Shown here piece by piece: positions 11,038 to 19,691 of a DNA stretch of 64,000 nucleotides. How positions within the stretch are numbered: position 1 is the first letter of the stretch; the number at the start of each line of letters is the position of its first letter. The DNA lies in NCBI RefSeq assembly GCF_030345705.1, contig NZ_JAUASW010000001.1, positions 1,178,001 to 1,242,000 of the forward strand, given 5' to 3'. The DNA is from Pelomonas sp. SE-A7 (GTDB lineage: Bacteria; Pseudomonadota; Gammaproteobacteria; Burkholderiales; Burkholderiaceae_C). The position numbers and the translations under genes were made by a program. The notes beneath the pieces were generated by a model, which searched no databases, was not told the DNA's origin, and was given only the letters and a program-made list of their open reading frames with translations.

Positions 11038-12399
11038 ATGAAACTCAGCTTCCTCGGCGCTGCCGACAGCGTTACCGGCTCGCGCCACCTGCTCGACACC
11101 GGCGAGCAGCGCCTGCTGCTCGACTGCGGCTTGTTCCAGGGCTACAAGGCCTTGCGGGAGCGCAACTGGGCGCCTCTGGGCGTGGCCCCGGTGACCGTCG
11201 ATGCCGTGCTGCTTTCGCATGCCCATCTGGACCACAGCGGCTACCTGCCGGCCCTGGTCAAGCAAGGCTTCCACGGCCAGATCTTCTCCACCGGCGCGAC
11301 GCGGGAACTCTGCGAGGTGTTGCTGACCGACTCGGCCCATCTTCAGGAGGAAGACGCGCGGCGCGCCAACCGCATCGGCAGCTCGCGCCACGAGAAGGCC
11401 TTGCCGCTGTACACGGTCAAGGACGCTCAGCGCGCCCTGGCGCATTTTGTCGGCCTGCCACGCGACGGCCGGCTGCGCCTGGGCAGGAGCGAGATCCGCT
11501 TCACACCGGTCGGCCACCTGCTGGGTGCCAGCGCGATCAGCGTGAAGCACGGCGGCAAGGCGGTGGTGTTCTCGGGCGACCTGGGCCGCAGCCGCGACCT
11601 GCTGATGCCACCGCCGCAGCCGCTTGAGCATGCCGATGTGCTGCTGATCGAGTCCACCTACGGCAACCGCCGCCATCCGGCCCAGGACGTGGAGCAGGCC
11701 CTGGCCCAGATCGTCCAGCGCACCCTGCAGCGCAACGGCAGCCTGCTGCTGCCCAGCTTCGCCATAGGCCGCGCCCAGGCCCTGCTGCTGGTGATACAGC
11801 GGCTGCGCGAGCGCGGCGTGATTCCGGCCGACCTGCCAATCTATCTGGACAGCCCCATGGCCCGCGAGGCCACCGAGATCACGCTCAAGCATGGCCGCCT
11901 GCTCAGGATCGGCGCGGCCGAACTGCGGCGACTGACCGACGGCGTCCACCTGGTCGCCAAGGCACCCGAATCGATGAAGATCGCCGCCCAGGTGGCGCGC
12001 CGCAGCGCCATCGTCATCTCGGCCAGCGGCATGGCCACCGGCGGCCGGGTCCTGAACTATCTGCAGACCCTGCTGCCTTCGAGCCGCCATCAGGTCTGCT
12101 TCCCCGGCTTCCAGGTCGGCGGAACACGCGGCGCCAAACTGATTGCCGGTGAGCGCGAGATCAAGATGCATGGCGAATACGTGCCGGTGAATGCAGAGAT
12201 CAGCCATCTGGAAGGCTTTTCCGGCCACGCCGATTGCGACGAGCTGATGGACTGGCTGCGGGGTTTCCGCCAGCCGCCTTCGCAGGTCTTCGTGGTCCAC
12301 GGGGAACCGGCTGCCAGCGACGCGCTGCGCAGCCGCATCCAGGACGAATTGGGCTGGCGGGTGCGCGTGCCCCAGCATGGCGAGACCGTGACGCTGTGA
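11038..12399 (+). CDS. MBL-fold beta-CASP ribonuclease family protein
   Basis: 453 residues. Metallo-beta-lactamase motifs run in order: HAHLDHSG near residue 61 (HxHxDH zinc site), SGDLGR, the beta-CASP part with STYGNR and DSPMA, ASGMATGGR, and a C-terminal RMMBL segment with GHADCDEL and VVHGEP. Relatives include CPSF-73-like and YsgA-type RNA-processing enzymes; exact substrates of this bacterial group are mostly unknown. The stop codon overlaps the next gene's GTG start (GTGA). It is the first of three overlapping genes ending with mnmC, a tRNA modification enzyme. Confidence 0.88.
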   Translation: MKLSFLGAADSVTGSRHLLDTGEQRLLLDCGLFQGYKALRERNWAPLGVAPVTVDAVLLSHAHLDHSGYLPALVKQGFHGQIFSTGATRELCEVLLTDSAHLQEEDARRANRIGSSRHEKALPLYTVKDAQRALAHFVGLPRDGRLRLGRSEIRFTPVGHLLGASAISVKHGGKAVVFSGDLGRSRDLLMPPPQPLEHADVLLIESTYGNRRHPAQDVEQALAQIVQRTLQRNGSLLLPSFAIGRAQALLLVIQRLRERGVIPADLPIYLDSPMAREATEITLKHGRLLRIGAAELRRLTDGVHLVAKAPESMKIAAQVARRSAIVISASGMATGGRVLNYLQTLLPSSRHQVCFPGFQVGGTRGAKLIAGEREIKMHGEYVPVNAEISHLEGFSGHADCDELMDWLRGFRQPPSQVFVVHGEPAASDALRSRIQDELGWRVRVPQHGETVTL

Positions 12400-13229
12400 A
12401 CCGCGAGTCCTTGCGCGCCGCGCTGGTCGTCAGCGGCGGCCTCGCCGTCGCCACACTGCTGCCCGCCGAGTCCCTGCCCTGGCTGGCCGGCTTCAGCCCG
12501 CGCAGCCTGCTGGCCCTCTTGATGCTGATCCTGGGCCTGCAGGCGCTCGGCCAGTTGGCGCTCGAGAAGCTGGGCCCGCAGCTGGGCCTGGCCCTGGCCG
12601 GCCTGGTGTCGGGCCTGGTGTCCAGCACGGCGACCATCGCCTCCATGGGCCGCTCGGCCCGCAAGAACGGCGAGCTCGAAAGCGCCTGCGCGGCCGGCGC
12701 CGTGATGTCCACCGCGGCCACCTGGTTGCAGGCCCTGCTGATGCTGGCCTTGCTCGCTCCCGATGCCGCAATCAGCTTTGCGCCGGCGGCCATGGCCGGT
12801 GCTGCAGTCGCCCTGGGGTTGGGCGCCTGGCTGACCCGCCGACAGGGCTTGCGCGGCCGGGCCAATCCGCGCGGCAAGCGAGCACCCTTGCAGTTGCGCG
12901 AGGCCCTGCTTGTGACCGGCCTGCTGGTGCTGGTGGCTGTGCTGGTCAGGTTGGCCCAGCAGCGCTTCGGCAGCCAGGGCCTGTACGGAGCCATCGCCCT
13001 GGCCGGCCTGGGTGATGCCCACGCCCCGGTCGCCTCGCTGGCCGCGCTGGAGGCTTCGGCGCAGATCACGCTCGACCAGGTCCGCCACGGCGTGATCCTG
13101 GCCATCGCCTGCAACAGCCTGACCCGCAGCCTGGTGGCCCTGAGTACCGGAGGCTGGCCCTTCGCTCGCTGGGTGATGGCCGCGCTGGCCGGCTCGGCCC
13201 TGCTGGCCGCTGCGGTGCTGCTGGCATGA
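12396..13229 (+). CDS. stand-alone DUF4010 membrane protein
   Basis: 277 residues from a GTG that overlaps the previous stop by 4 nt. About seven to eight hydrophobic segments, and the diagnostic GLVSSTATIASMG near residue 70, mark the DUF4010 domain. In most bacteria this domain is fused behind an MgtC domain; here there is no room for MgtC because the preceding frame belongs to the beta-CASP gene. Function of DUF4010 is unknown, with transport suggested by its MgtC link. The ATGA overlap with mnmC implies translational coupling. Confidence 0.8.
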   Translation: MNRESLRAALVVSGGLAVATLLPAESLPWLAGFSPRSLLALLMLILGLQALGQLALEKLGPQLGLALAGLVSGLVSSTATIASMGRSARKNGELESACAAGAVMSTAATWLQALLMLALLAPDAAISFAPAAMAGAAVALGLGAWLTRRQGLRGRANPRGKRAPLQLREALLVTGLLVLVAVLVRLAQQRFGSQGLYGAIALAGLGDAHAPVASLAALEASAQITLDQVRHGVILAIACNSLTRSLVALSTGGWPFARWVMAALAGSALLAAAVLLA

Positions 13230-15127
13230 AGAGCGGCCCCATCGTCCCGGCCCAGGTGGATTTCTCCGAACCCGGCGTCACCCGTGCGCCGGATTTCGAC
13301 GACGTCTACCACAGCAAGTCCGGGGCCTTCGACCAGGCCCGCCATGTCTTTCTCGCCGGCAACGGACTGCCGCAGCGCTGGCAGGGCCGCGCCAGCTTCG
13401 TCATGCTGGAAACCGGCTTCGGCCTGGGCAACAACTTCCTGGCCGCCTGGCAGGCCTGGCGCGACGACCCGCAGCGCAGCGAGCGCCTGGTCTTCATCAG
13501 CATCGAAAAGCATCCGCTGCGCCGCGAAGACCTGGCCCGGGCGCACGCCCACTCGCCCGCTCCGGAACTGGCGGCAGCGCTGATCGAGCGCTGGCCGCCG
13601 CTGACCCACAACCTGCATGGGCTCGACTTCGACGGGGGCCGGGTCCGGCTGCTGCTGGCCCTGGGCGACGTAAGGCCCTGGCTGGGCGAACTGGTGGCCG
13701 AGGTCGACGCCTTTGTGCTCGACGGTTTCGCGCCGGCCCAGAACCCGGCCATGTGGGACGCCCACACGCTCAAGCGGCTGGCCCGCCTGGCTGCACCCGG
13801 CGCGACGGCCGCCAGCTGGTGCACGGCCGGCCCGGTGAAGCAGGCCCTCAGGACGGCCGGCTTCGAGGTCAAGCGGCGCCCCGGCCTGGCGCCCAAGTGG
13901 CATATGTGCAGCGCCCGCTTCGCACCCCGGCATGCCATGCACAAGCCGGCCGGTCGCGAGCCGCTGGCCCGCGAGGCCCGCGAGGTGTTGGTCGTCGGGG
14001 CCGGCCTTGCCGGTGCAGCCTGTGCCTGGGCACTGCGGCGCCAAGGCATGGCCTGCACCGTGCTGGAGGCGAACCCCGGCCCGGCCCAGGAGGCTTCGGG
14101 CAATCCGCTGGGCCTGTTCCACGGCACGCTCAATCCGGACGATGGCATCCATGCCCGCTTCAACCGCGCCGCGGCGCTGGCGATGGCGGCGGCACTGGAG
14201 CAGATGCCGGAACTGCCGGGCCGTCAGCACGGTCTGTTGCGGCTTGAATTGCAGCGCAGTGTCGAGGCCATGCGTCAGCAGGTCGGACGCCTGGGCTTGC
14301 CTCCGGACTATGTCCAGGCCTTGGCGGCAAGCGATGCCGCCCACCTGTCAGGCCTGCCGCTGCAGCAACCCGCCTGGTTCTATCCTGGCGGCGGCGCCTT
14401 GCCGCCGGCCTTGTTGGTCGAGCAATGGCTGCAAGGCGCACGCCTGATCAGCGGCCGGTCGGTGACTCGCGTCGAGCGCAACGAGGCCGGCCAATGGCTT
14501 GCCTTCGACGCGCAAGGCCAGCTGATGGCCACCGCCCCGGCCATCGTGCTGGCCGGCGGCCATGCGCAGCTGCCCCTGCTCCAACGACTGGCGCCCGAGC
14601 TGCCCTTGGTTCGCCAGCGCGGCCAGCTCACTCATCTGGCTCAGGCCTCGCCGCTGCCCAAGCTGCCGGTCGCTGGCCTGGGCTACGCGATAGCCGACGG
14701 CCATGGCGGCCTCTTCTGCGGCGCCACCACGCAGGATGGCGACGAAGAGCCGGCGCTGCGCGAAGCCGACCAGGCCTACAACCTGGATCAATGGGCCAGG
14801 CTCGCCGCCCTGGAGGCGCCGCCGCAAGGACCGCTGGCCGGCCGCGTGTCCTGGCGCCTGATGGCCCCCGACCGCCTGCCCCTGGTCGGCGGGCTGCCGA
14901 TGGCGGGCTACGAGGGACGTGACGACCAGCCGCGCTTGCTGCCCCGCGTCCCGGGCCTGGTGCTTTGCACCGGCTTTGCCTCGCGCGGCATCAGCTGGGC
15001 CGCGCTGTGCGGCCAGGTCGCGGCGTCGCTGTTGAGCGGCGCGCCGCTGCCGCTGGAGGCCAGCCTGCTCGACGCCATCGACCCGGCCCGCTTCGCCGTG
15101 CGCCGGTCGCGCCGCCAAACGACATAG
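13226..15127 (+). CDS. mnmC: bifunctional tRNA wobble-uridine enzyme MnmC
   Basis: 633 residues, the normal size for the fused enzyme. The N-terminal methyltransferase (about 1-235) has LETGFGLGNNFLAAW for SAM binding and DGFAPAQNPAMW. The C-terminal FAD oxidoreductase (about 250-633) starts with VLVVGAGLAGAACAWALRRQG. It converts cmnm5(s2)U34 to nm5(s2)U and then to mnm5(s2)U in tRNAs decoding NNA/NNG codons. Its ATG overlaps the preceding stop by 4 nt. The gene converges on the membrane-protein gene ending at 15205. Confidence 0.95.
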   Translation: MKSGPIVPAQVDFSEPGVTRAPDFDDVYHSKSGAFDQARHVFLAGNGLPQRWQGRASFVMLETGFGLGNNFLAAWQAWRDDPQRSERLVFISIEKHPLRREDLARAHAHSPAPELAAALIERWPPLTHNLHGLDFDGGRVRLLLALGDVRPWLGELVAEVDAFVLDGFAPAQNPAMWDAHTLKRLARLAAPGATAASWCTAGPVKQALRTAGFEVKRRPGLAPKWHMCSARFAPRHAMHKPAGREPLAREAREVLVVGAGLAGAACAWALRRQGMACTVLEANPGPAQEASGNPLGLFHGTLNPDDGIHARFNRAAALAMAAALEQMPELPGRQHGLLRLELQRSVEAMRQQVGRLGLPPDYVQALAASDAAHLSGLPLQQPAWFYPGGGALPPALLVEQWLQGARLISGRSVTRVERNEAGQWLAFDAQGQLMATAPAIVLAGGHAQLPLLQRLAPELPLVRQRGQLTHLAQASPLPKLPVAGLGYAIADGHGGLFCGATTQDGDEEPALREADQAYNLDQWARLAALEAPPQGPLAGRVSWRLMAPDRLPLVGGLPMAGYEGRDDQPRLLPRVPGLVLCTGFASRGISWAALCGQVAASLLSGAPLPLEASLLDAIDPARFAVRRSRRQTT

Positions 15128-15141
15128 CCGCGCGGCTCGCA

Positions 15142-15162
15142 CGCCGGCACGCGCAGCCGGCG
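15142..15162. terminator. hairpin between convergent genes, no T-run
   Basis: CGCCGGC (15142-15148) pairs with GCCGGCG (15156-15162) across a 7-nt loop. It lies in the 77-nt gap between mnmC and the leftward gene ending at 15205. Without a T-tract it is at best a weak terminator. Confidence 0.35.
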
Positions 15163-15204
15163 GAATCGACTGGATCCGCCTGCCAGACCCAATGTCACGG
15201 CGCC

Positions 15205-15732
15205 TCAGCGCCGCTGCCGCGCCGGATGCCAGATGGTGCGCTGCACCCAGCCGCGCAGGCTGAGCGCCCGGTCGCTGCTGCGTTCGGCCAGGTAGCGCAG
15301 CACCAGGTCGTCCAGCACGTAGAGCTCACGGTCGATCTCGCGCAGGCCTTCGGCGTCGAGCCGGCGCAGCAGCATCTCGTTCGGCTTCTCGCCCAGGGCC
15401 CGGCCCAGGTCCTCCAACCGTATCCAGCGCTGACCCACGTCTTCCTCGACGCTGATGTAGACGCCCTTGAACTCGTAGTGCACGCCTTCCCGGTCGCGCC
15501 AGTACAGGGCGCGCAGCCGCCGCTTCAGACCGCTGGCTCCACCCAGGATCTCGGACGCCAGGAAGATGCCCCACAGCGGCGAGGAGATCACGACGACCAT
15601 GGCCCAGTTGCCCATCAAGCGATGCATCAGCAGCATCGCCAGCACACAGGCGGCAAGCTTGATCCAGCGAGCTGGCCCCATGTGCCAGCGCTCATGGCGC
15701 TGGGCGTCGTAGACGGGCTCGCGACGGCGCAT
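15205..15732 (-). CDS. two-helix membrane protein of unknown function
   Basis: 175 residues. It starts MRRREP, 8 nt after the rpiA stop, so it is the second gene of that operon. Two hydrophobic stretches (about residues 23-38 and 43-60) precede a soluble part of about 110 residues. The soluble part has the strand-like HYEFKGVYISVEED and a helical RWIRLEDLGRALGE segment, suggesting a small regulatory or DNA-binding-like domain on the cytoplasmic side. I do not recognise the family. Confidence 0.7.
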   Translation of the reverse strand: MRRREPVYDAQRHERWHMGPARWIKLAACVLAMLLMHRLMGNWAMVVVISSPLWGIFLASEILGGASGLKRRLRALYWRDREGVHYEFKGVYISVEEDVGQRWIRLEDLGRALGEKPNEMLLRRLDAEGLREIDRELYVLDDLVLRYLAERSSDRALSLRGWVQRTIWHPARQRR

Positions 15733-15740
15733 GTGGCGGC

Positions 15741-16400
15741 TCAGTAGGTCAGGGTCCTGACGCCGCTGGCCGTGCCCAGCAGGCAGACCGCCGCCTTGTT
15801 GCGGGCGAACACGCCGACGGTGACCACGCCGGGCCATTGGTTGACGTCGCGCTCGAAGGCTTGCGGATCGCGGATCTGCAGGCCGCGCACATCCAGGATG
15901 TGGCAGCCGTTGTCGGTGATGCAGCCAGCGCGCAGCTGGGCATCTCCACCCATGGCTGCGAAGCGGCGGGCGATCTGGGCGGCGGCCATGGGAATCACTT
16001 CCACCGGCAGCGGGAACCGGCCCAGCACCTCGACCAGCTTGGATTCGTCGGCGATGCAGACGAAGCGCTCGGCCAGGTCGGCGACGATCTTTTCGCGGGT
16101 CAGCGCGGCACCACCGCCCTTGACCATGTGGCCCTGGTGATCGATCTCGTCGGCGCCGTCGATGTAGACCGGCAGGCTCGTCACCTCGGAGGCTTCCAGC
16201 ACCCGGATGCCCAGGGCCTTCATGCGCTCGGTCGAGCGCACCGAGCTCGATACCGCGCCGGCAATCGTCATGCCGCTCGCTGCCAGCGCATCGATGAACT
16301 TGTCGACCGTGGAGCCGGTGCCGACGCCGACGATGCTGCCGGGCGTCACGTAGTTCAGGGCGGCCTGGCCGACCAGGGTCTTGAGTTCGTCTTGGGTCAT
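15741..16400 (-). CDS. rpiA: ribose-5-phosphate isomerase A
   Basis: 219 residues, the normal RpiA size. The phosphate-binding GVGTGSTVDKFIDAL near residue 29, the catalytic-site DGADEID, and VKGGGAALTREKI are intact. It interconverts ribulose-5-phosphate and ribose-5-phosphate in the pentose phosphate pathway. MTQDELK at 16400 is the family-like start; an in-frame ATG at 16436 adds a short tail. A -10-like GATAAT lies at 16440-16435. The nearby TTGACG is only 12 nt away from it, too close to be its -35. Confidence 0.93.
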   Translation of the reverse strand: MTQDELKTLVGQAALNYVTPGSIVGVGTGSTVDKFIDALAASGMTIAGAVSSSVRSTERMKALGIRVLEASEVTSLPVYIDGADEIDHQGHMVKGGGAALTREKIVADLAERFVCIADESKLVEVLGRFPLPVEVIPMAAAQIARRFAAMGGDAQLRAGCITDNGCHILDVRGLQIRDPQAFERDVNQWPGVVTVGVFARNKAAVCLLGTASGVRTLTY

Positions 16401-16454
16401 GATGGGGCGGGAGCCGGAGATGGGACTGGCCGGCATTATCCCGCCCCGCCCTCG

Positions 16455-17942
16455 TCAAACCTCGGCGACGAAGCGGCCGTGGAAGCCGTAGGGCACCCAG
16501 TAGGGCAGCCAGACCCGGGCCAGCGGTCCGGCCGTGATCGCCTCGGCATCGAAGACCGTGAGGAAGCTCTGCTTGCGCCTGAGGTCGTAGCCGCTGCCAA
16601 CCAGCCAGGCCTCGCCTTCGCGGCGGCTGCCGGACTTGGGCACCAGCAATTGCTCCTCGACCACGCAGTCCGGCCCCAGGCTGAAGCGCTCGCGCTTGCC
16701 GCTATCCAGGTCCAGGCGCATCACGGCATCGAAGCCCCAGCGGTCCAGGCTGCTGCTGCAGGGGTAGTGGACCAGGCGGTGGCGCTGCATCACCACGCGT
16801 GGATCGACGGTCGGGAACTCCACCGACTCGTCGCGCGACTGCTGGTCCAACCGGCCGCTGGTCAGGTCAATGCGCAGCAGACGCGGGGTCGAGGGCCGGT
16901 CGTCGGCCGGCCGCTCGCCGCGGGCCAGGTCGCCGAATTCCTGGTTCAGCTTGTCCATGGGCGGCGCCTGCACATAGTCCAGGCGTATCACCTCGCCCTC
17001 GTCCCAGCCGTTGCCGAAGTGGAAGACCATGGCCGCCGGCAGCTCCAGGATGCGGCGCACGCTCAGGTCGCTCTTGCGGACCACCAGCACGCGCGTGGCT
17101 TCGGCGGCACGCCAGTCCATGGCCGCGGCCATCGAAGCACCATCTCGCAAGCGCTGAAGGTCCAGCGTCAACGGGGGCAGCAGGAAGACCAGGTAGCGCT
17201 CCGTGACGATGAAGTCATGCAGCATGGCCGGCATCGGCAGGTCCAGCACCTTGTGGCGCAGCAGCGCGCCTTGCGCCGAGATTTCATAGAGCACCAGCTT
17301 GCCCACCGGGCTGGAGCCGAAGTTCCAGACCCGGCCTTCGGCATCCTGCTTGGGATGGGCCGAGAACGGCATGGCCTCCAGGCCCGGCGCCCAGGTCTTG
17401 GGGCCCAGCGTCTGCAGCGTGTGCGGATCCAGCCGGTAGGCGCTGCCGCCTTCCCACAAGGCCAGCAATTCGTCGCCCACCCGCAGCACGCTGGTGTTGG
17501 CGGTGTTGAAGCTGTCCGGGCCGCGCACCGGGATCTGGGCCTTGATTGCCGTGCCCAGGCCCGGCAGCAGGAAGCGGCCGGCGGCCTGCTCGGCCTTGAA
17601 CTTGTCGGTCTGCACGAAGCGGGCCGCATGGCTGGCCCGCTGGCGCTCGCCATCGATGCGCCAGGCCTGGACCAGGCCGTCGCCATCGAACCAATGCTGG
17701 TAGCGCTGGTCGCCGCGGGCCATCAGGCCGGGGCCGTTGCGGTACAGCGTGCCGCGCAGGTCCTTGGGCAATCGGCCTTCGATCTGCAAGGCATCGGCGG
17801 AACGGTCCTGGCCGCTCCAGCCGAGGATGGGCGCGAGCTCCGGGACGCGGGCAGCCGCGTACGCGCCGAACGGCGCCAGGGCGAGGCCCAGGCCGCCCGC
17901 CTGCATCAGGCGGCGGCGCTGAAGTGCGAAAGCTTGGTCCAT
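16455..17942 (-). CDS. carotenoid oxygenase with Tat-like signal
   Basis: 495 residues of the RPE65/CCD family, which cleaves a C=C bond of carotenoids or lignin-derived stilbenes with a non-haem iron held by four histidines. Candidate ligands are His196 (SAHPKQD), His242 (LHDF), His308 (FHFGNGW) and His488 (GFHG), all in the expected order. The N-terminus has RRRLMQAGGLGLALAPFGAYA, a twin-arginine-like signal, so the enzyme is probably exported. It follows the DUF2141 gene by 15 nt in the same direction. ATG at 17942 was chosen since it leaves the signal compact. The substrate cannot be told from sequence. Confidence 0.88.
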   Translation of the reverse strand: MDQAFALQRRRLMQAGGLGLALAPFGAYAAARVPELAPILGWSGQDRSADALQIEGRLPKDLRGTLYRNGPGLMARGDQRYQHWFDGDGLVQAWRIDGERQRASHAARFVQTDKFKAEQAAGRFLLPGLGTAIKAQIPVRGPDSFNTANTSVLRVGDELLALWEGGSAYRLDPHTLQTLGPKTWAPGLEAMPFSAHPKQDAEGRVWNFGSSPVGKLVLYEISAQGALLRHKVLDLPMPAMLHDFIVTERYLVFLLPPLTLDLQRLRDGASMAAAMDWRAAEATRVLVVRKSDLSVRRILELPAAMVFHFGNGWDEGEVIRLDYVQAPPMDKLNQEFGDLARGERPADDRPSTPRLLRIDLTSGRLDQQSRDESVEFPTVDPRVVMQRHRLVHYPCSSSLDRWGFDAVMRLDLDSGKRERFSLGPDCVVEEQLLVPKSGSRREGEAWLVGSGYDLRRKQSFLTVFDAEAITAGPLARVWLPYWVPYGFHGRFVAEV

Positions 17943-17957
17943 GGCGACCTCCACGGT

Positions 17958-18371
17958 TCAGTTCAGGCGGATCTGCTGGCGCTGGCCAGGCTTGGGTTCG
18001 AAAACGGCCGCATCGAAGCGGGCCGGGCCGAAGTTGCCGACGGCATTGTTCGAATAGCCCAGCGGCTCGGTCGGCATGCCCATGGCATTGGTGTCGAGCT
18101 TGCCGTTGCCGTTGAGATCGTGAAAGACGGTCAGGGCCGCACGCGGCAGGCCGTCGAGCTCGGGCCAATCGATACTGAGCGTGCCGTCCTTGACGGCCGA
18201 GGCGTCGACCGTCTTGGCCAGCACCGGCTTGCGCAGCCAGCTGTCGCCGGAATCAAAGGCGGCCACCATCAGCCGGCCCTGGTTGGATTTCAGGCCTTCA
18301 ATCTTCAGTTCGACGGCCTGAGCGCCGGTGGCCAGCAGGCTTGCGGCGATGGCGATGATGATTCGTTGCAT
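17958..18371 (-). CDS. DUF2141 secreted protein
   Basis: 137 residues with a signal peptide ending near ATGAQA (residue 19). The DUF2141 core is recognisable: strand-rich KIEGLKSNQGRLMVAAFDS, then FHDLNGNGKLDTNAMGMPTEPLGYSNN, which also holds an EF-hand-like DLNGNGKLD loop. These proteins are often found with carotenoid genes in alphaproteobacteria; here the gene is upstream of the carotenoid oxygenase in one operon. A role in handling a carotenoid or its product is possible but unproven. Confidence 0.83.
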   Translation of the reverse strand: MQRIIIAIAASLLATGAQAVELKIEGLKSNQGRLMVAAFDSGDSWLRKPVLAKTVDASAVKDGTLSIDWPELDGLPRAALTVFHDLNGNGKLDTNAMGMPTEPLGYSNNAVGNFGPARFDAAVFEPKPGQRQQIRLN

Positions 18372-18514
18372 GGGGCTTCCCTCTCGCTTTGGCGCACCGG
18401 GATTGGTGCGATGGGGCGGATTCTTGGGAAGCCCGGACTCGGCAGCGAGCCGCATGCGACGTCAGGCGCCGGTGCGGCGCGAGATGCAGCCGTCCGGCGC
18501 GAAATGCGGGGAAT

Positions 18515-19615
18515 CTAGCCCCGGCGTGCCTTCACGGCCGCCGCCAGCTCACGCAGCAGCGGTTCGGTCTGGCCCCATCCCAGGCAGGCGTCGGTGATGG
18601 ACACGCCGGGCTTGAGATCGGACTTGGTCTGGCCGGCCAGCAGGTCCTGGCGGCCCGGCTGCAGGTGGGACTCGATCATCACGCCGGTGATGCGCTGGTC
18701 GCCACCGGCGATCTGACCGGCCACATCGCGGCCCACGTCGATCTGGCGCTCGTACTTCTTGCTGGAGTTGGCATGCGAGAAGTCGATCATCACCTGCTCG
18801 CGCAGGCCCGAGCCGCGCAGGGCCTCGCAGGCGGCGGCCACCGAGGCCGCGTCGTAGTTCGGCGTCTTGCCGCCGCGCAGGATGATGTGGCAGTCGCTGT
18901 TGCCGCGGGTCTCGAAGATGGCGGCCGCGCCCATCTTGGTCATGCCCATGAAGGCATGGCTGGCCTGGGCGGCCAGCACCGCGTCGCTGGCGACCTTGAT
19001 GCCGCCGTCGGTGCCGTTCTTGAAGCCCACCGGGCAGGAGAGGCCCGAGGCCAGCTGGCGGTGGCTCTGGCTTTCGGTGGTGCGGGCGCCGATGGCGCCC
19101 CAGGCGATCAGGTCGGCGATGTACTGGGGCGACAGCAGGTCCAGGAACTCGGTGCCGGCCGGCAGGCCCAGGGCGGTCACGTCCAGCAGCAGCTGGCGCG
19201 CCAGGCGCAGGCCTTCGTTCATGTGGAAGCTGCCGTCTATGCGCGGGTCGTTGATGTAGCCCTTCCAGCCCACCGTTGTGCGCGGCTTCTCGAAATAGAC
19301 GCGCATCACCACCAGCAGCTCGCGGCTCAATTCATCGGCTGCGGTCTTGAGCAGGCGCGCATAGTCCATCGCCTGGCCGTGGTCGTGGATGGAGCAGGGA
19401 CCGACCACCACCAGCAGCCGGTCGTCGCGGCCCTGCAGCACGTCGGAGATCTCGCGCCGGGCCCGTTCCACCAGGGCCTGCGAGCCTTCGGGCAGCGGCA
19501 GCTCGTCGAACAGCAGGGCCGGCGAGATCAGCGGGCGCACGGCGCCTATGCGGGTGTCGTCCGTGCGAGTGCTGTCGCGGGTGGCATCGCGGTCGGGGTG
19601 GGCATTGGGGTTCAT
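18515..19615 (-). CDS. aroG: 3-deoxy-7-phosphoheptulonate synthase, class I
   Basis: 366 residues. Class I DAHP synthase signatures are clear: VVGPCSIHD near residue 73, RVYFEKPRTTVGWKGYINDP, and DFSHANSSKKYERQ near residue 282. The enzyme condenses phosphoenolpyruvate and erythrose-4-phosphate, the first step of aromatic amino acid synthesis. Which amino acid inhibits it cannot be told from the sequence, so aroG rather than aroF or aroH is a convention. It is divergent from pyrD with 76 nt between. A -10-like CATAAT lies at 19656-19651. Confidence 0.92.
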   Translation of the reverse strand: MNPNAHPDRDATRDSTRTDDTRIGAVRPLISPALLFDELPLPEGSQALVERARREISDVLQGRDDRLLVVVGPCSIHDHGQAMDYARLLKTAADELSRELLVVMRVYFEKPRTTVGWKGYINDPRIDGSFHMNEGLRLARQLLLDVTALGLPAGTEFLDLLSPQYIADLIAWGAIGARTTESQSHRQLASGLSCPVGFKNGTDGGIKVASDAVLAAQASHAFMGMTKMGAAAIFETRGNSDCHIILRGGKTPNYDAASVAAACEALRGSGLREQVMIDFSHANSSKKYERQIDVGRDVAGQIAGGDQRITGVMIESHLQPGRQDLLAGQTKSDLKPGVSITDACLGWGQTEPLLRELAAAVKARRG

Positions 19616-19691
19616 GGCGGACTTCCGAGCTACTTCCAGAGGAGCCTGCGATTATGGGCCGCTCAATGCTGCGATGCGACAATCCGCGCCC

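Noticed and set aside
12234..12395. An N-terminal extension of the DUF4010 gene that might hold an MgtC domain
   Set aside because: The in-frame sequence lies wholly within the beta-CASP gene and reads as Arg/Gly/Pro shadow; the GTG in the 4-nt overlap is the better start.
16435..16458. TTGACG with GATAAT as a full rpiA promoter
   Set aside because: The two hexamers are only 12 nt apart, too short for sigma-70; only the -10 is kept as a candidate.
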